From positions 1-64,000 of the forward strand of contig NZ_JNWK01000018.1 in NCBI RefSeq assembly GCF_000716445.1: a stretch of DNA of 64,000 bases, written 5' to 3'. This stretch comes from Streptomyces wedmorensis. GTDB taxonomy: Bacteria; Actinomycetota; Actinomycetes; Streptomycetales; Streptomycetaceae. A program made the translations under genes and the position numbers. Positions 54,256 to 64,000 of this stretch are shown here, piece after piece. Each line of letters starts with the position of its first letter. The stretch's first letter is position 1. The notes under the pieces are model-generated. The model was not told the DNA's origin. It worked only from the letters and a program-made list of their open reading frames with translations, and ran no database searches.

Positions 54256-54891
54256 GTGAGCGGGGGCACAGAGAGCAGCGGAGGCGCCGCGGCGCCGTCA
54301 CGGTGGGCGCGGGAGTGCTTCGGAAAGCAGGCGAGCGGGCTGGTCGCGGGGATTCCGAAACGGCTGGCGCGTGCTCATCAGCGGGCGAGGATCGCGCACG
54401 ACCAGGCCGATCTCAAGAAGCGCGGGCCGTACGGGCACGTCCTGGCCGAGGCCGTGCTGGAAGAGCTGGCGGACGAAGCCCGCGCCCTCGGAGGATCGGT
54501 CCGTGAGCTCCGTGGCTACGACTTCGCCGTCCTCAACGGATGGGCCCTCTTCCCCTTCAAGTATGCCGACCGGCCGGTCCCTCTCGATCGTGCCCGGTTG
54601 CGTGCCGACGTTTCCGCCCAGCGAAAGCGCCTGCTGACAGCGCACGGTCCCGAGCCGCGGGAAGGGCTGTTTCCCCTGGAAGAGGTTTCGACCACCCCGG
54701 AGTACGACAAGATCCACGAGGTGTTCGAGGAGCTCGGACGCAGCACCAAACTGGTCTCGGTCTTCTTCACCGCCAGCCGCGGTGAGGGCATCCACTCCAT
54801 TCACTGGGGGGAGGCGCACCTCGAGGACGACCGCACCTTCACCTGGTCGCCGGTGGAGCCTCTTCCTCTGTACACGGCCAAGGGCCGGTGA
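54256..54891 (+). CDS. unknown protein upstream of pglY
   Basis: A 211-aa soluble protein that I do not recognise. It has a basic N-terminal helix region (GIPKRLARAHQRARIAHDQADLKKRGPYGHVLAEAVLEELADEARALGGSVRELRGYDFAVLNGWALFPFKYA). A C-terminal part (TTPEYDKIHEVFEELGRSTKLVSVFFTASRGEGIHSIHWGEAHLEDDRTFTWSPVEPLPL) resembles the beta-rich tail of small regulatory or immunity-type proteins. GTG 54256 has AGGGGGCAACC upstream. It points toward pglY with a 126-bp gap and might be a BREX accessory. Confidence 0.7.
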   Translation: MSGGTESSGGAAAPSRWARECFGKQASGLVAGIPKRLARAHQRARIAHDQADLKKRGPYGHVLAEAVLEELADEARALGGSVRELRGYDFAVLNGWALFPFKYADRPVPLDRARLRADVSAQRKRLLTAHGPEPREGLFPLEEVSTTPEYDKIHEVFEELGRSTKLVSVFFTASRGEGIHSIHWGEAHLEDDRTFTWSPVEPLPLYTAKGR

Positions 54892-55017
54892 TGATCGACT
54901 GGCTGCCGCGGAAGTTCCCATGCCCCCGCTGAGAGCCCCCGCGAGCTGGCAAGATAGGGGGGACGAGCGCGCTGCGCGGACCATGTGAACCGCCGAGTGA
55001 GGGAACGAGAGCCACCG

Positions 55018-58000
55018 ATGTCCACGAATGAGCTCTTCCTGCGGGATGTCATCGACATCAAGGAAGACGTCCACGCCGGCGATTTCAAGGTGGAGCTCAC
55101 CGGGGGCTTCACCGAGACCGCCGCCAGGGTCGCGGAATACGTGGTCACCGACCAGCTGAAGCTTGCCTTCGGCAAGGCCCTCGGAATCGTCCGCGCCGCC
55201 GTGCGGGGCGGGAACTCCCACGCCGCCTACCTCCACGGATCCTTCGGTTCGGGTAAGAGCCACTTCCTGACCGTGCTCCACGCCGTCCTCAACAACGAGC
55301 CGTCGGCACGCTCCAAGCCCCGGCTCCAGGAAGTCATCGCCGAACACGACGAGTGGCTTCGGGGCAAGCGGTTCCTGATGGTGCCGTACCACCTCGTCGG
55401 CTCCACCGACCTGGACTCGGCCCTGCTCGGCGGGTACGTGGCCGAGGTGCGGCGCCTGCACCCGGGCGCCCCCACCCCCGCCGTCTACCGTGCCGACTCG
55501 ATGCTCGCCGACGCGGCGAAGCTCCGGAACAGCATCGGCCACGACGCTTTCGTGGCGCTGCTTCCCTCCGCCGGTACGGATTCCGGCAACTCGGACGGTG
55601 ACCTCGACGATCTCGATGTGATCGACGGCTCGGGGGTGGCCTGGACCTCCGGCGATCTGGACGCGGCCTTTGCCGCGCCCGCGGGCGACGCCCGACGCGA
55701 CCGGCTGGTGTCGGCGCTGCTGACCGGGCCGATGTCCTCCTACGCGGAGGGCGCCCGAGGCGACGCCCAGGCGTTCCTGCCGCTGGAGAACGGTCTCGCC
55801 GTCATCAGCAGGCACGCGAAGTCCCTCGGATACGACGGTCTCGTCCTCTTCCTCGACGAGCTGATCCTGTGGCTCCAGGCGCACATGTCGAACCGGGAGA
55901 AGGTGAACTCCGAGGTCAGCAAGCTGGTCAAGCTGATCGAATCCGGCGACAGCGCCCGCCCCGTTCCCATCGTGTCCTTCATCTCCCGCCAGCGTGACCT
56001 CTCGCAGCTCGTCGGCGCGGACGTCGTCGGTGCCGACGTGAAGAACCTGGAGCAGCAGGTCGAGTACCTGGCGGGTCGCTTCGACGTCGTGAGTCTCGAG
56101 GACCGCAACCTCCCGGAGATCATCAAGGAGCGCATCCTCAAGCCCAAGGACGAGCAGGCCCGGGCGGCTCTGGACGGGGCTTTCGGAGCCATCGAGTCCA
56201 CCAGCTCGCAGGTCAAGGACGTCCTGCTCGACGCGCACGGCGCCACCCATGCCGACTGGGCGGACTTCCGGGCCGTCTACCCCCTCTCGCCCGCGCTCCT
56301 CAACGTCCTCGTGGCACTCTCCGGCGCGCTCCAGCGCGAGCGGACGGGTCTCAAGCTGCTGCAGGAGATGCTGCGGCGCCGGCGCGCCGACTTCAAGCTG
56401 GGGGAACTGATCCCCCTCGGCGACCTGTGGGACGTGCTCTCCGACGGCACCGGAGAGGCGTTCACCGACCGCCTCAAGAACGAGGCGGAGGCTGCGCACA
56501 CCTTCCACACCAAGGTGCGGGCCCACCTGCTGGAGAAGTACGGATCGGAGGAGAGCGAGAAGTTCATCGCCGACGACCGGTTCGTCAAGACTCTGCTGCT
56601 CGCCGCGCTCGCCCCTGACGTACCCGCCCTCAAGCGGCTCACCGGGGGTCGGATCGCCGCGCTGAACCACGGCTCCATCCGCTCCCGCACCGTCGCTCCG
56701 GGCTCGCTGGTCGTGACGCGACTGCGTGAACTGCAGGCCGAGTTCGGCGAGATCCGGGCCGACGGCGACCAGGACCCCGTGTTCACCCTCCACCTGTCCG
56801 ATCTGGACATCGAGCCCCTGCTCGACATGGTGGCCGACGAGGACCGCACGGGAGCCCGCCGCATCTGGGTCAAGGACCAGCTCTGGAAGGCGCTCGGGCT
56901 CAAGGACACCGGCGCCTTCGTCTGCGAGCACGACATCGTATGGAAGGGCAGCAGGCGCACCGCCGAGTTCGTCTTCGAGAACGTCCGCGACACCGCGCAG
57001 CTCCCCGCCGAGCAGTTCCGTCCCGGCGTGGACGGCCGTGTGCGGTTCATCCTCGACTACCCCTTCGACGACGGCCAGCACTTCCCCAACGACGACGCCC
57101 AGCGGGTCGAACTGCTGCGCTCCGAAGGGCTCATGGCGCCGACCCTCGTCTGGCTGCCGTCGTTCTTCTCCGAGCAGAAGAACGCCCAGCTGGGGCGCCT
57201 CATCAAGATCAACTATCTTCTTGAGCGCGACCGTCTCGACGACTACGCCGGGCACCTCGCCTCCGACGACCGCGTCCGCGTCCGCCATCAGCTGGCCGCC
57301 CAGCGCGACACCCTGACCTCGCAACTGACCGCCACGCTCGCACAGCTCTACGGCATCGCCAAGGTCGACGAGAACAGCGTGTCTGCGGAAGTCAGCGAGG
57401 GGAAGCACATCCTCTCGCTGCTGCCCGAGTACAGCCGGCCCCAGCTGCAGGGCGGCAAGTCCTTCATGGACAATCTGCAGCACCTGGCCGACGGCGTCTT
57501 CGGCGCCCTCTACCCCAAGCACCCCGACTTCGACCGGGCCGGTGACCGCAAGCCCGTCACGCCCGCCGAGCTGAAGACCGCGCTCACCTGGATCACCCGG
57601 GCCATGGACGACGGCGGCCGCCGCATCGAGGTCGACAGCCACCACCTCAAGACCGTCAAGAAGATCGTCGAACCGCTCGAGCTCGGCCAGGTCCATGACG
57701 GTCCGCTGGTTCTCCGCAACGACTGGCGTGCACGGATCAACCAGGCCGCTCATCAGCACCGGCCCGGCGCCGAGGACCTCTCCGTCGAGGAGATCCGCCA
57801 GTGGATCGCCAAGGACCACGGCTGGACCGGCCTCGACAAGAACGTCAGCAGCCTGATCATCGCCACGTACGCGCTTCTCGACGACCGTGCCTGGATCTTC
57901 CACGGCGGCAGCCCCCTGCCCCAGGCGCCCGACCTGAACGACATCGGGGCGGGCCATGGCCTGCGCGCACAGCAGCTGCCCACGGACGAGGAGTACACGA

Positions 58001-58878
58001 CCGCCAGGGAAAGGGCTGCCAAGATCTTCGGAGTGGCGGTCCAGCCCACCCTCTTCGCGCGGAACGTGAACAAGCTCCACACCGGCGTACGGGAAAAGAT
58101 CAGCCAGTACGAGCAGGCGGTCTACGGGGTCCGGACGTCTCTGATCCGGCATGCGGAAGCCCTGGGGCTGGATTCGGACACCAGCGCACGGGCGTCGTCC
58201 GCGAAGGACGCCGCGGATCTCCTCGCTCGCCTGGGGCGTCACCACGAAGCGACCGCGACGGTCAGGGAACTTGCCGGTGTCTCGTATGCCACATCGGACG
58301 CGGCGCTGGCCACGGCCATCACGTCCGCCCCCGAGGTGCTCAAGGCGCTCGACGACGCCGACTGGCAGCTTCTCGACAGTGTCCGTGGCTTCGCCGGGCG
58401 GCGGGACAACGTCGGCGAGCGGGCCGAGCGGTTGATCGGGGAGATCGCCGAGGCCGCCGCCGCGAGTGAATTCGAACGCTCGCTGGTCCCGGTCCTGGAC
58501 TCCATCCGCAGCAAGGCCGTCGCACTGGTCAAGGACGCCGCTCGGCTGGCTCAGGTGGCGGAACCGGTAGTACCGCTGCCCCCTGTCGAGCCGACCCCGG
58601 ACGATGTCCGCCTCACCCAGCACGGCACACCACCCGTATCGTCCACACGCTCGACGCCGGGACCCGGCGCCTCCGTGGGCACGGGGGGTGCGGCGGGCTC
58701 CCGGACCGTACGCCTGCAGCCGAGCCACATGGAGAACGCCCTGAGCAAGGCGATGGACAACCTCTGGGACGAGATCCTCGCCTACTCCGCCGCCAACCCC
58801 GGGATGGCAGTCGAGATCACCTGGCAGGTCGTGCCGCCGGAGGAGAGCCGGTCCGCAGGCGCCGAGGCGCAGTCCTGA
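55018..58878 (+). CDS. pglY: BREX-2 ATPase PglY
   Basis: A 1286-aa P-loop ATPase of phage growth limitation, equivalent to BrxC in type 1 BREX. The Walker A motif is [12 protein letters not shown] (G74 onward). A Walker B-type stretch [13 protein letters not shown] lies near residue 277, and the [16 protein letters not shown] segment matches other PglY/BrxC ATPases. The long C-terminal half is helical, with a short proline- and glycine-rich linker before the final ~60 residues. ATG 55018 gives [24 protein letters not shown], the normal start. Its stop overlaps pglZ. PglY is known to be needed to keep PglZ harmless in S. coelicolor. Confidence 0.95.
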   Translation: MSTNELFLRDVIDIKEDVHAGDFKVELTGGFTETAARVAEYVVTDQLKLAFGKALGIVRAAVRGGNSHAAYLHGSFGSGKSHFLTVLHAVLNNEPSARSKPRLQEVIAEHDEWLRGKRFLMVPYHLVGSTDLDSALLGGYVAEVRRLHPGAPTPAVYRADSMLADAAKLRNSIGHDAFVALLPSAGTDSGNSDGDLDDLDVIDGSGVAWTSGDLDAAFAAPAGDARRDRLVSALLTGPMSSYAEGARGDAQAFLPLENGLAVISRHAKSLGYDGLVLFLDELILWLQAHMSNREKVNSEVSKLVKLIESGDSARPVPIVSFISRQRDLSQLVGADVVGADVKNLEQQVEYLAGRFDVVSLEDRNLPEIIKERILKPKDEQARAALDGAFGAIESTSSQVKDVLLDAHGATHADWADFRAVYPLSPALLNVLVALSGALQRERTGLKLLQEMLRRRRADFKLGELIPLGDLWDVLSDGTGEAFTDRLKNEAEAAHTFHTKVRAHLLEKYGSEESEKFIADDRFVKTLLLAALAPDVPALKRLTGGRIAALNHGSIRSRTVAPGSLVVTRLRELQAEFGEIRADGDQDPVFTLHLSDLDIEPLLDMVADEDRTGARRIWVKDQLWKALGLKDTGAFVCEHDIVWKGSRRTAEFVFENVRDTAQLPAEQFRPGVDGRVRFILDYPFDDGQHFPNDDAQRVELLRSEGLMAPTLVWLPSFFSEQKNAQLGRLIKINYLLERDRLDDYAGHLASDDRVRVRHQLAAQRDTLTSQLTATLAQLYGIAKVDENSVSAEVSEGKHILSLLPEYSRPQLQGGKSFMDNLQHLADGVFGALYPKHPDFDRAGDRKPVTPAELKTALTWITRAMDDGGRRIEVDSHHLKTVKKIVEPLELGQVHDGPLVLRNDWRARINQAAHQHRPGAEDLSVEEIRQWIAKDHGWTGLDKNVSSLIIATYALLDDRAWIFHGGSPLPQAPDLNDIGAGHGLRAQQLPTDEEYTTARERAAKIFGVAVQPTLFARNVNKLHTGVREKISQYEQAVYGVRTSLIRHAEALGLDSDTSARASSAKDAADLLARLGRHHEATATVRELAGVSYATSDAALATAITSAPEVLKALDDADWQLLDSVRGFAGRRDNVGERAERLIGEIAEAAAASEFERSLVPVLDSIRSKAVALVKDAARLAQVAEPVVPLPPVEPTPDDVRLTQHGTPPVSSTRSTPGPGASVGTGGAAGSRTVRLQPSHMENALSKAMDNLWDEILAYSAANPGMAVEITWQVVPPEESRSAGAEAQS

Positions 58879-61622
58879 TGGCGGTGCGGCCGCTCATCGA
58901 CCGCAGAATCGTCGAAGCACTCCTCGAGACGGAGCTGCGGCGGGCCAAGGACCGCCGTCTCCTGTTGGTCCACGCCCGATACGACAGCGCGGCCCCCACC
59001 GACTTCACGGTCCGGATCGACGGTCGGCAGCGCCTGGTGCGGGTCACCGACCAGGATTCCGTTCTGGGAATCGTCGACGCGTGGCAGCGGCTCCTGGCCG
59101 AGCCCGAGCCCGACAGGCTGCTCGTGGTGACGAGCGATGTGCCGGCCACTGCTCTGGGCTGGGACCTGCGTGCCCATGCCGTCGGACGCCGCAGCCTCAC
59201 GGTCGACCGGGCCGAGATCGTCAAGCAGCTCTTCGGGGCCGCCGACCTCGACCCTCGCGTGATCCGTGAGGCCTGGTTGCTCGACGCCCTGATCGATGCC
59301 GAGCCCGCCGACGGTTGGCCGCGTGACGGATCCGTCCTCACACGGGATGCCGCCGTAAAGGCACTTGTCGGTGAACGTCTGGGGCTGGGTCGTGCAGCAG
59401 GGGGGCACGCCCCCGATCTGGACACCAATGCGTTGCTGGCCTGGTCCCGGACCACTGCGGGTCCGGCTCGCTTCCGAGAGCTGGCCGCATCGGAGCGCGA
59501 CGGGCTGACCGACTGGCTCAGCGGCGTGATCGGGTCGGCCGCACCCACACTTCTCGCGCTCATCGCGGACGGCAGGGGACAGGACGCCTTGGCCCTCGGT
59601 GTCCTCGGCTCCGTATTGAGCGCGCCGGATGCTCCGGCCGGAACGAGCTTCGCGCTTGGAGGCCTGTTCGGTTCGACCCTGCGTTCGGTGGACGACCTAC
59701 CCCCCTTCACCTCCTCTGTGATCGGCACGCTCGCACGATGGATCGGCGAGGCCGAAGCCAACAGCGCTTCGGGCGCCGAAGCACGGCAGCGTGTCTACGC
59801 GGTACTCGACCGAGCCGACCAACTCGCGGCCGAAGCCGGACTGGGGCAGGCTCTGCGGGTCGATCCCCTGCTGCCCTCCGGACTCAAGGCGCGCTTGAGA
59901 GATCTGGCCGCCGCTCTGGCGACCTCTGCCGAAGAGGCCGAGGCAGCGCTGAACCACGTCCTGGCCCATCAGCTGGCCCGCCTGCACCCGGCCAGCTGCC
60001 ATGCCGCACGCATGGCGGTGCGCGTCCTGCGATGGCTCGACGGGCCGACTCCTGTCGTGGCATCGGTGGGACAAGGGGTCAGCGAACACTTTGCTCAATG
60101 GGGGTGGGTCGACCGTGCGCTTGCCGTCCTGGCGGAGGGTGACCCGCTCGGGGAATCAGCCGTGGGCCAGGCGTACCACCTGCTCATCGGGAAGGCCCGT
60201 GACCGGCGCGCGGCCATCGACGAGCAGTTCGCTGCCCGATTGTCGGGTTGGGCCCTGACCGCCTCGACACAGGCGCCGGCGGGCGCTCTCCTCATCGAGG
60301 ACGTGCTCACCACCCTCGCCGTACCACTCGCCGGAGCGGGCAGGACGGCAGCGGCTCCGCTCGTGCTCGTACTGGACGGCATGAGCGCAGCCATAGCGGC
60401 GCAGCTCGGGGACGAGATCGACCGTCGTGTCTGGACGGAGATCGTCCCGGCGCCGCAAGGGGCGGAGGGCGCACGGCGTCAGGCGGCCGTGTCCATGCTG
60501 CCGTCGGTCACCACCATCAGCCGGGCCTCGCTGCTGTCGGGGACAGCCACGAGCGGCAAGCAGCCGGCGGAGAGCAAGGGGTTCGCAGCTCTGTGGCAAC
60601 GGCATCGGCGCACTGCGACGCTCTTTCACAAGGGCCGGATCGGCGGGGTCGAAGGCCACCGCCTTGCCCCTGAGCTGCTCGATGCGCTCGCCGGCGACGG
60701 GGTGGTGGGTGTCGTACTGAACACCATCGACGATGCGCTGGACCACGGGCAGGAGGGCGAACGCACCACCTGGCGGCTCAAGGACATCAGTCACTTGCTG
60801 GACCTGCTCAACGCCGCTCGCGGCTACGGCCGTCCCGTCCTGCTCGTCTCCGACCACGGCCACGTCATCGACCGTTCGCCCCCGGGCCGCGGACCGGTCA
60901 AGGCAGCGGGCGTGCAGAGCGCCCGCTGGCGCACGGGCACAGCCGGGGAGGGCGAAGTCGAGCTCAGCGGACCGCGCGTCCTGGCAGGCGAGGGCTCCAT
61001 CGTGGCGCCATGGCGTGAGGACATCAGGTACACACCGCGCAAGGCGGGGTACCACGGTGGGGCGTCGATCGCCGAGGTGACCGTGCCGGTGATCGCCTTG
61101 GTGCCGTCACAGGAGCTGCTGCCGGCGGGGTGGGTCCTTCTGCCGCCCGAACAGAGCGTGCCGTCCTGGTGGGAACCTCGCACCGAGACCGCAGCCGTCG
61201 CGGAGCCGGAGGCTTCGGCGAGCCGCCGGGGCCGGAAGCCCAAGGAAGCGCAGGCCGGCGAGGGACTCTTCGCAGCGGACGACGTGGCACCGGAGACGCC
61301 GACGCTCGGCGACAAGGTCGTGCGGACACAGCGGTACACGGCACAGAAGGCGTTCGTCCGCAGGGCCCCGGACGCCAAGGCGGTGGCTGCTGTGATCGAC
61401 GCGCTCACCGCGGCCGGTGGAAAGCTGACCCCGGACGCGGTCGCCGCCGCCGCGACCGCTGCCACCGGAAGGTCGCAGCGGAACCCCGAAATCTTCGTCA
61501 CCGTGGTGCAGCGCCTTCTCAACGTCGAAGGCTACGGCGTGATCAATCTGGTGGACGCGGGACGGACCGTTGAGCTGAACGTCCCGCTTCTGCACGAGCA
61601 GTTCGGAACGGAGCGTCCGTGA
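58878..61622 (+). CDS. pglZ: BREX-2 phosphatase-fold protein PglZ
   Basis: A 914-aa protein with the alkaline-phosphatase-like PglZ domain in its C-terminal half. Metal-ligand motifs are VLDGMS (D500) and LLVSDHGHVIDRS (D659, H660, H662). The N-terminal ~450 residues are helical and include a conserved DFTVRIDGRQRLVRVTDQDSV...LLVVTSDVP segment. The end (PKEAQAGEGLFA...FVRRAPDAKAVAAVIDALTAAGG) is wing-like. ATG 58878 overlaps the pglY stop and its own stop overlaps brxD, so Y-Z-D are coupled. It is the marker gene of all BREX systems, here of type 2 length. Confidence 0.95.
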   Translation: MAVRPLIDRRIVEALLETELRRAKDRRLLLVHARYDSAAPTDFTVRIDGRQRLVRVTDQDSVLGIVDAWQRLLAEPEPDRLLVVTSDVPATALGWDLRAHAVGRRSLTVDRAEIVKQLFGAADLDPRVIREAWLLDALIDAEPADGWPRDGSVLTRDAAVKALVGERLGLGRAAGGHAPDLDTNALLAWSRTTAGPARFRELAASERDGLTDWLSGVIGSAAPTLLALIADGRGQDALALGVLGSVLSAPDAPAGTSFALGGLFGSTLRSVDDLPPFTSSVIGTLARWIGEAEANSASGAEARQRVYAVLDRADQLAAEAGLGQALRVDPLLPSGLKARLRDLAAALATSAEEAEAALNHVLAHQLARLHPASCHAARMAVRVLRWLDGPTPVVASVGQGVSEHFAQWGWVDRALAVLAEGDPLGESAVGQAYHLLIGKARDRRAAIDEQFAARLSGWALTASTQAPAGALLIEDVLTTLAVPLAGAGRTAAAPLVLVLDGMSAAIAAQLGDEIDRRVWTEIVPAPQGAEGARRQAAVSMLPSVTTISRASLLSGTATSGKQPAESKGFAALWQRHRRTATLFHKGRIGGVEGHRLAPELLDALAGDGVVGVVLNTIDDALDHGQEGERTTWRLKDISHLLDLLNAARGYGRPVLLVSDHGHVIDRSPPGRGPVKAAGVQSARWRTGTAGEGEVELSGPRVLAGEGSIVAPWREDIRYTPRKAGYHGGASIAEVTVPVIALVPSQELLPAGWVLLPPEQSVPSWWEPRTETAAVAEPEASASRRGRKPKEAQAGEGLFAADDVAPETPTLGDKVVRTQRYTAQKAFVRRAPDAKAVAAVIDALTAAGGKLTPDAVAAAATAATGRSQRNPEIFVTVVQRLLNVEGYGVINLVDAGRTVELNVPLLHEQFGTERP

Positions 61623-62950
61623 CCGGTGTGACGGAGGTCAGCGCGGCCCGCCGCCGCGAAGTGGTGGACGCGCTGAGGCGCGGCACCGTGCCGCAAGCGG
61701 GGCTCGATCTGTTCGCGGTCGGTCTCGACCGCTTCGCCGCGGCCCTGGACGATGACCTTGCGACAGCGGCGCGCGGTGGGTCGGCGTTTCACGCCATTCG
61801 TGGTGAGTACGGTTCCGGCAAGACGTTCTTCGCCCGCTGGCTCGCCGAGCGGGCCAAGCGCGCGGGGCTGGCCACCACGGAAGTGCAGATCTCCGAGACC
61901 GAAACCCCGCTTCACCGCTTGGAGACGGTCTACCGACGTCTCACGGAACGGCTCACCACAGCCACCCATCAGCCCAGCGCGCTCAAGGCGGTGGTCGATT
62001 CGTGGTTCTACACCCTCGAGGAGGAGATCCTCGACGCCGGTGAAGTGGCGGACGACGACGAGAAGGCACTTGCCGTGGCCGTCGACGAACTGATGGAGCA
62101 GCGACTTGCCGAAGTCGCCCGGACGACGCCTGCGTTCGCGGCGGCCCTGCGCGGCTATCGGGAGGCGCGTGCTGCGGGCGACAACGCGACGGCCGAGGCG
62201 CTCATCGCCTGGCTGGGCGGGCAGAAGTCGGTCGCGGCCTCGGCCCGCAGAGCTGCGGGGGTCCGTGGAGACCTGGACCATTTCGGCGCCATGGGCTTCC
62301 TGCAGGGCCTGCTCACCGTGCTGCGTGACTGCGGCCACCCCGGACTCCTCGTGGTTCTCGACGAGATCGAGACCCTGCAGCGGGTGCGAGGCGATGTACG
62401 CGAGAAGGGGCTCAACGCCCTGCGGCAGCTGCTGGACGAGATCGACGCCGGACGTTTTCCCGGCTTGTTCCTCGTGATCACGGGCACGCCCGCGTTCTAC
62501 GACGGTCAGCAGGGCGTCCAGCGGCTTGCCCCGCTGGCTCAACGCCTCGCCACCGACTTCACCACCGATCCTCGGTTCGACTCCCCGCGCGCGGTGCAAC
62601 TACGCCTTGCCGGTTTCGATCTGCCGAGGCTGGGAGAGCTCGGGCGCAATGTCCGCGACCTGTACGCCGGTGCTGCACGGAACCCGGAACGGATCGGAGC
62701 GCGTGTCGACGACACGTACCTGAGCGAACTTGCCACGGCGGTCACAGGTGGCCTCGGGGGAAAGGTGGGAGTCGCCCCCCGATTGTTCCTGCGCAAGCTC
62801 GTCGCCGATGTCCTGGATCGTGTCGACGAGTTCGACGATTTCGACCCGCGTCGGCACTACGCGCTCACCGTGTCCGGTGCCGAGCTCAACGAGGTCGAGA
62901 GGAACGCCGCACGGGCTGACGCGGACGACATCGAGCTGGACCTTCCGTGA
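61619..62950 (+). CDS. brxD: BREX-2 ATP-binding protein BrxD
   Basis: A 443-aa AAA-type ATPase. Walker A is GEYGSGKTFFARWLAERAKR (G65 onward) and Walker B is GLLVVLDEIETLQRV (D248). The LFLVITGTPAFYDGQQGVQRLAPLAQRL segment is sensor-like. BrxD is specific to BREX types 2 and 6 and follows pglZ, as here. GTG 61619 overlaps the pglZ stop (GTGA), and the helicase GTG overlaps its own stop in the same way. Confidence 0.93.
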   Translation: MTGVTEVSAARRREVVDALRRGTVPQAGLDLFAVGLDRFAAALDDDLATAARGGSAFHAIRGEYGSGKTFFARWLAERAKRAGLATTEVQISETETPLHRLETVYRRLTERLTTATHQPSALKAVVDSWFYTLEEEILDAGEVADDDEKALAVAVDELMEQRLAEVARTTPAFAAALRGYREARAAGDNATAEALIAWLGGQKSVAASARRAAGVRGDLDHFGAMGFLQGLLTVLRDCGHPGLLVVLDEIETLQRVRGDVREKGLNALRQLLDEIDAGRFPGLFLVITGTPAFYDGQQGVQRLAPLAQRLATDFTTDPRFDSPRAVQLRLAGFDLPRLGELGRNVRDLYAGAARNPERIGARVDDTYLSELATAVTGGLGGKVGVAPRLFLRKLVADVLDRVDEFDDFDPRRHYALTVSGAELNEVERNAARADADDIELDLP

Positions 62951-64000
62951 CCTCTCTCGACGACCTCGATCCCGTATTGACGCATCACATCGTCAACTCC
63001 CTGGGCTGGCGTGGCCTTCGTCCACTGCAGGAAGAGGCGATCGAACCACTGATGGCCGGTGAGGACGCGATCCTGCTGGCACCCACGGCAGGCGGAAAGA
63101 CTGAGGCCGCCTCTTTCCCCCTGTTGTCGCGGATGTCCGCAGGGCGGTGGCAGGGCACCTCCGTCCTCTACGTGTGCCCTTTGAAGGCCCTGCTCAACAA
63201 CCTGTTGCCGCGATTGGAGACGTATGCCTCGTGGCTCGGCCGTACCGCGGCTCTGTGGCACGGCGATGTCACCGCAGGCCACCGTAAACGCATTCTGAAC
63301 AACCGGCCCGATGTCCTGCTCACCACGCCTGAGTCGCTGGAAGCCATGCTGGTCAGTGCGAACGTCGATCACAAGGCGTTCTTCTCCGGGCTGCGGACGA
63401 TCGTGGTCGACGAGGTACACGCCTTCGCGGGGGACGATCGAGGCTGGCATCTGCTCGCGCTCCTCGAGCGGCTGCAGAAGTCTGTCGGGCGTCCGATCCA
63501 ACGCGTGGGCCTGTCAGCGACCGTAGGCAATCCGACGGAACTCCTCCATTGGCTCCAGGGGTCCGGAGCCGGCATTCGCCCGGCACGAGTGGTCGCCCCC
63601 CACCTCGCCGCTCCGAGCGATACGAGTCCTGCGACACAGCCGCCCTCGGGCGACATCCAGCTCGACTACGTCGGTTCCGTCGAGAACGCGGCCCGGGTGA
63701 TCTCTTCCTTGCACCAGGGAGAGAAGCGGCTCGTCTTCTGCGAGTCACGGCGACTCGTGGAAGAACTGGGCGAGCAGTTGCGTATCCGAGGAGTCACCAC
63801 CTTCCTCTCGCACGCCTCACTGTCGGTCGATGAACGGCGGCGTGCCGAGCAGGCGTTCGCGGAGGCGCGGGACTGCGTGATCGTCTCGACCAGCACCCTG
63901 GAACTCGGCATCGATGTCGGAGACCTGGACCGGGTCATTCAGATCGACGCCCCGGCGACTGTCGCGTCCTTCCTCCAGCGGCTCGGCAGAACGGGGCGGA
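62947..64000 (+). CDS. brxHI: BREX-2 Lhr-like DEAD/DEAH helicase BrxHI (3' end beyond window)
   Basis: The first 351 codons are present; no stop occurs before the right edge. GTG 62947 overlaps the brxD stop. The translation begins MTSLDDLDPVLTHHIVNSLG and shows helicase motifs in order: Q-like motif RPLQEEAIEPL, Walker A APTAGGKTEAA, Ia CPLKALLNN, Ib TTPESLEAML, DEVH box (VVDEVHAF), motif III GLSATVGNP, then V STLELGIDVGD and VI QRLGRTGR at the very end. This is the Lhr-like superfamily-2 layout of BrxHI, the final gene of BREX-2. It has the lengths and order expected of the family up to the cut. Confidence 0.92.
   Translation, partial: MTSLDDLDPVLTHHIVNSLGWRGLRPLQEEAIEPLMAGEDAILLAPTAGGKTEAASFPLLSRMSAGRWQGTSVLYVCPLKALLNNLLPRLETYASWLGRTAALWHGDVTAGHRKRILNNRPDVLLTTPESLEAMLVSANVDHKAFFSGLRTIVVDEVHAFAGDDRGWHLLALLERLQKSVGRPIQRVGLSATVGNPTELLHWLQGSGAGIRPARVVAPHLAAPSDTSPATQPPSGDIQLDYVGSVENAARVISSLHQGEKRLVFCESRRLVEELGEQLRIRGVTTFLSHASLSVDERRRAEQAFAEARDCVIVSTSTLELGIDVGDLDRVIQIDAPATVASFLQRLGRTGR

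Noticed and set aside
54298..58728. Antisense frame of 1476 codons opposite pglY
   Set aside because: Shadow of the pglY reading frame with no family motif.
55018..64000. Type 1 BREX
   Set aside because: No brxA, brxB, brxC-size gene, brxL or type 1 pglX order. The presence of pglW, pglY, brxD and brxHI defines type 2.

Overview
The window is a high-GC actinomycete chromosome segment, almost certainly from a Streptomyces. Codons nearly always end in G or C, many genes start with GTG or overlap as ATGA/GTGA, and it carries typical Streptomyces families (a Scr1-type regulator with a DUF397 protein and an RsbW-like ATPase, a TIGR04222 membrane protein, a GAF-LuxR regulator). The left part resembles the gcl/uricase region I recall from Streptomyces coelicolor.

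Layout. 0.1-12.7 kb: a GAF-LuxR regulator diverges from two acyl-CoA ligases. Then come a GNAT acetyltransferase, a TIGR04222 membrane protein, a zinc-ribbon protein with a possible degenerate nuclease fold, glyoxylate carboligase (gcl), an ArsR-like regulator divergent from an MFS exporter, and a secreted HNH nuclease. 13.2-25 kb: a purine/ureide catabolic block. On the minus strand are catalase, tartronate semialdehyde reductase (glxR) and hydroxypyruvate isomerase (hyi). On the plus strand are a DUF77-like protein, a small HTH regulator, OHCU decarboxylase, hydroxyisourate hydrolase, uricase, an NCS2 permease, an 8-oxoguanine deaminase-type amidohydrolase, a second NCS2 permease and a racemase-fold protein. 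Together these import purines, make urate, open it to allantoin (releasing H2O2 for the catalase to destroy) and return the resulting glyoxylate to glycerate through Gcl/Hyi/GlxR. gcl and hyi share a paired 17-bp operator. Catalase and the uricase operon share a promoter-operator that is identical at 21 of 22 bases. 25-31.2 kb: accessory genes (fibronectin-III lipoprotein, beta-family protein, unknowns, secreted GDSL esterase).

31.4-64 kb: an anti-phage defence island. Its backbone is a type 2 BREX (Pgl, phage growth limitation) system: pglW kinase, pglX adenine methyltransferase, pglY ATPase, pglZ, brxD, and the beginning of a brxHI-type helicase that runs off the right edge. It is interleaved with additional candidate defence genes: a divergent DUF2075 ATPase before pglW, a 1641-aa DUF4011-helicase-nuclease-DUF3320 protein between pglW and pglX, and, between pglX and pglY, an Scr1/DUF397/HATPase regulatory trio, an OLD-type ATPase-TOPRIM nuclease, an unknown polytopic membrane protein divergent from a PIN-like nuclease, and an unknown 211-aa protein. 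The pglX gene is a mosaic: the first third and the last part are high GC, while about 2 kb in the middle and C-terminal half is clearly AT-richer, consistent with exchange of the DNA-recognition region. It also carries several G6 tracts.

The strongest candidate for something new is the island as a composite system: BREX-2 with a helicase-nuclease inserted directly behind the kinase and a nuclease/membrane-protein cargo between the X and Y genes. No tRNA, rRNA, insertion sequence or CRISPR array was recognised.
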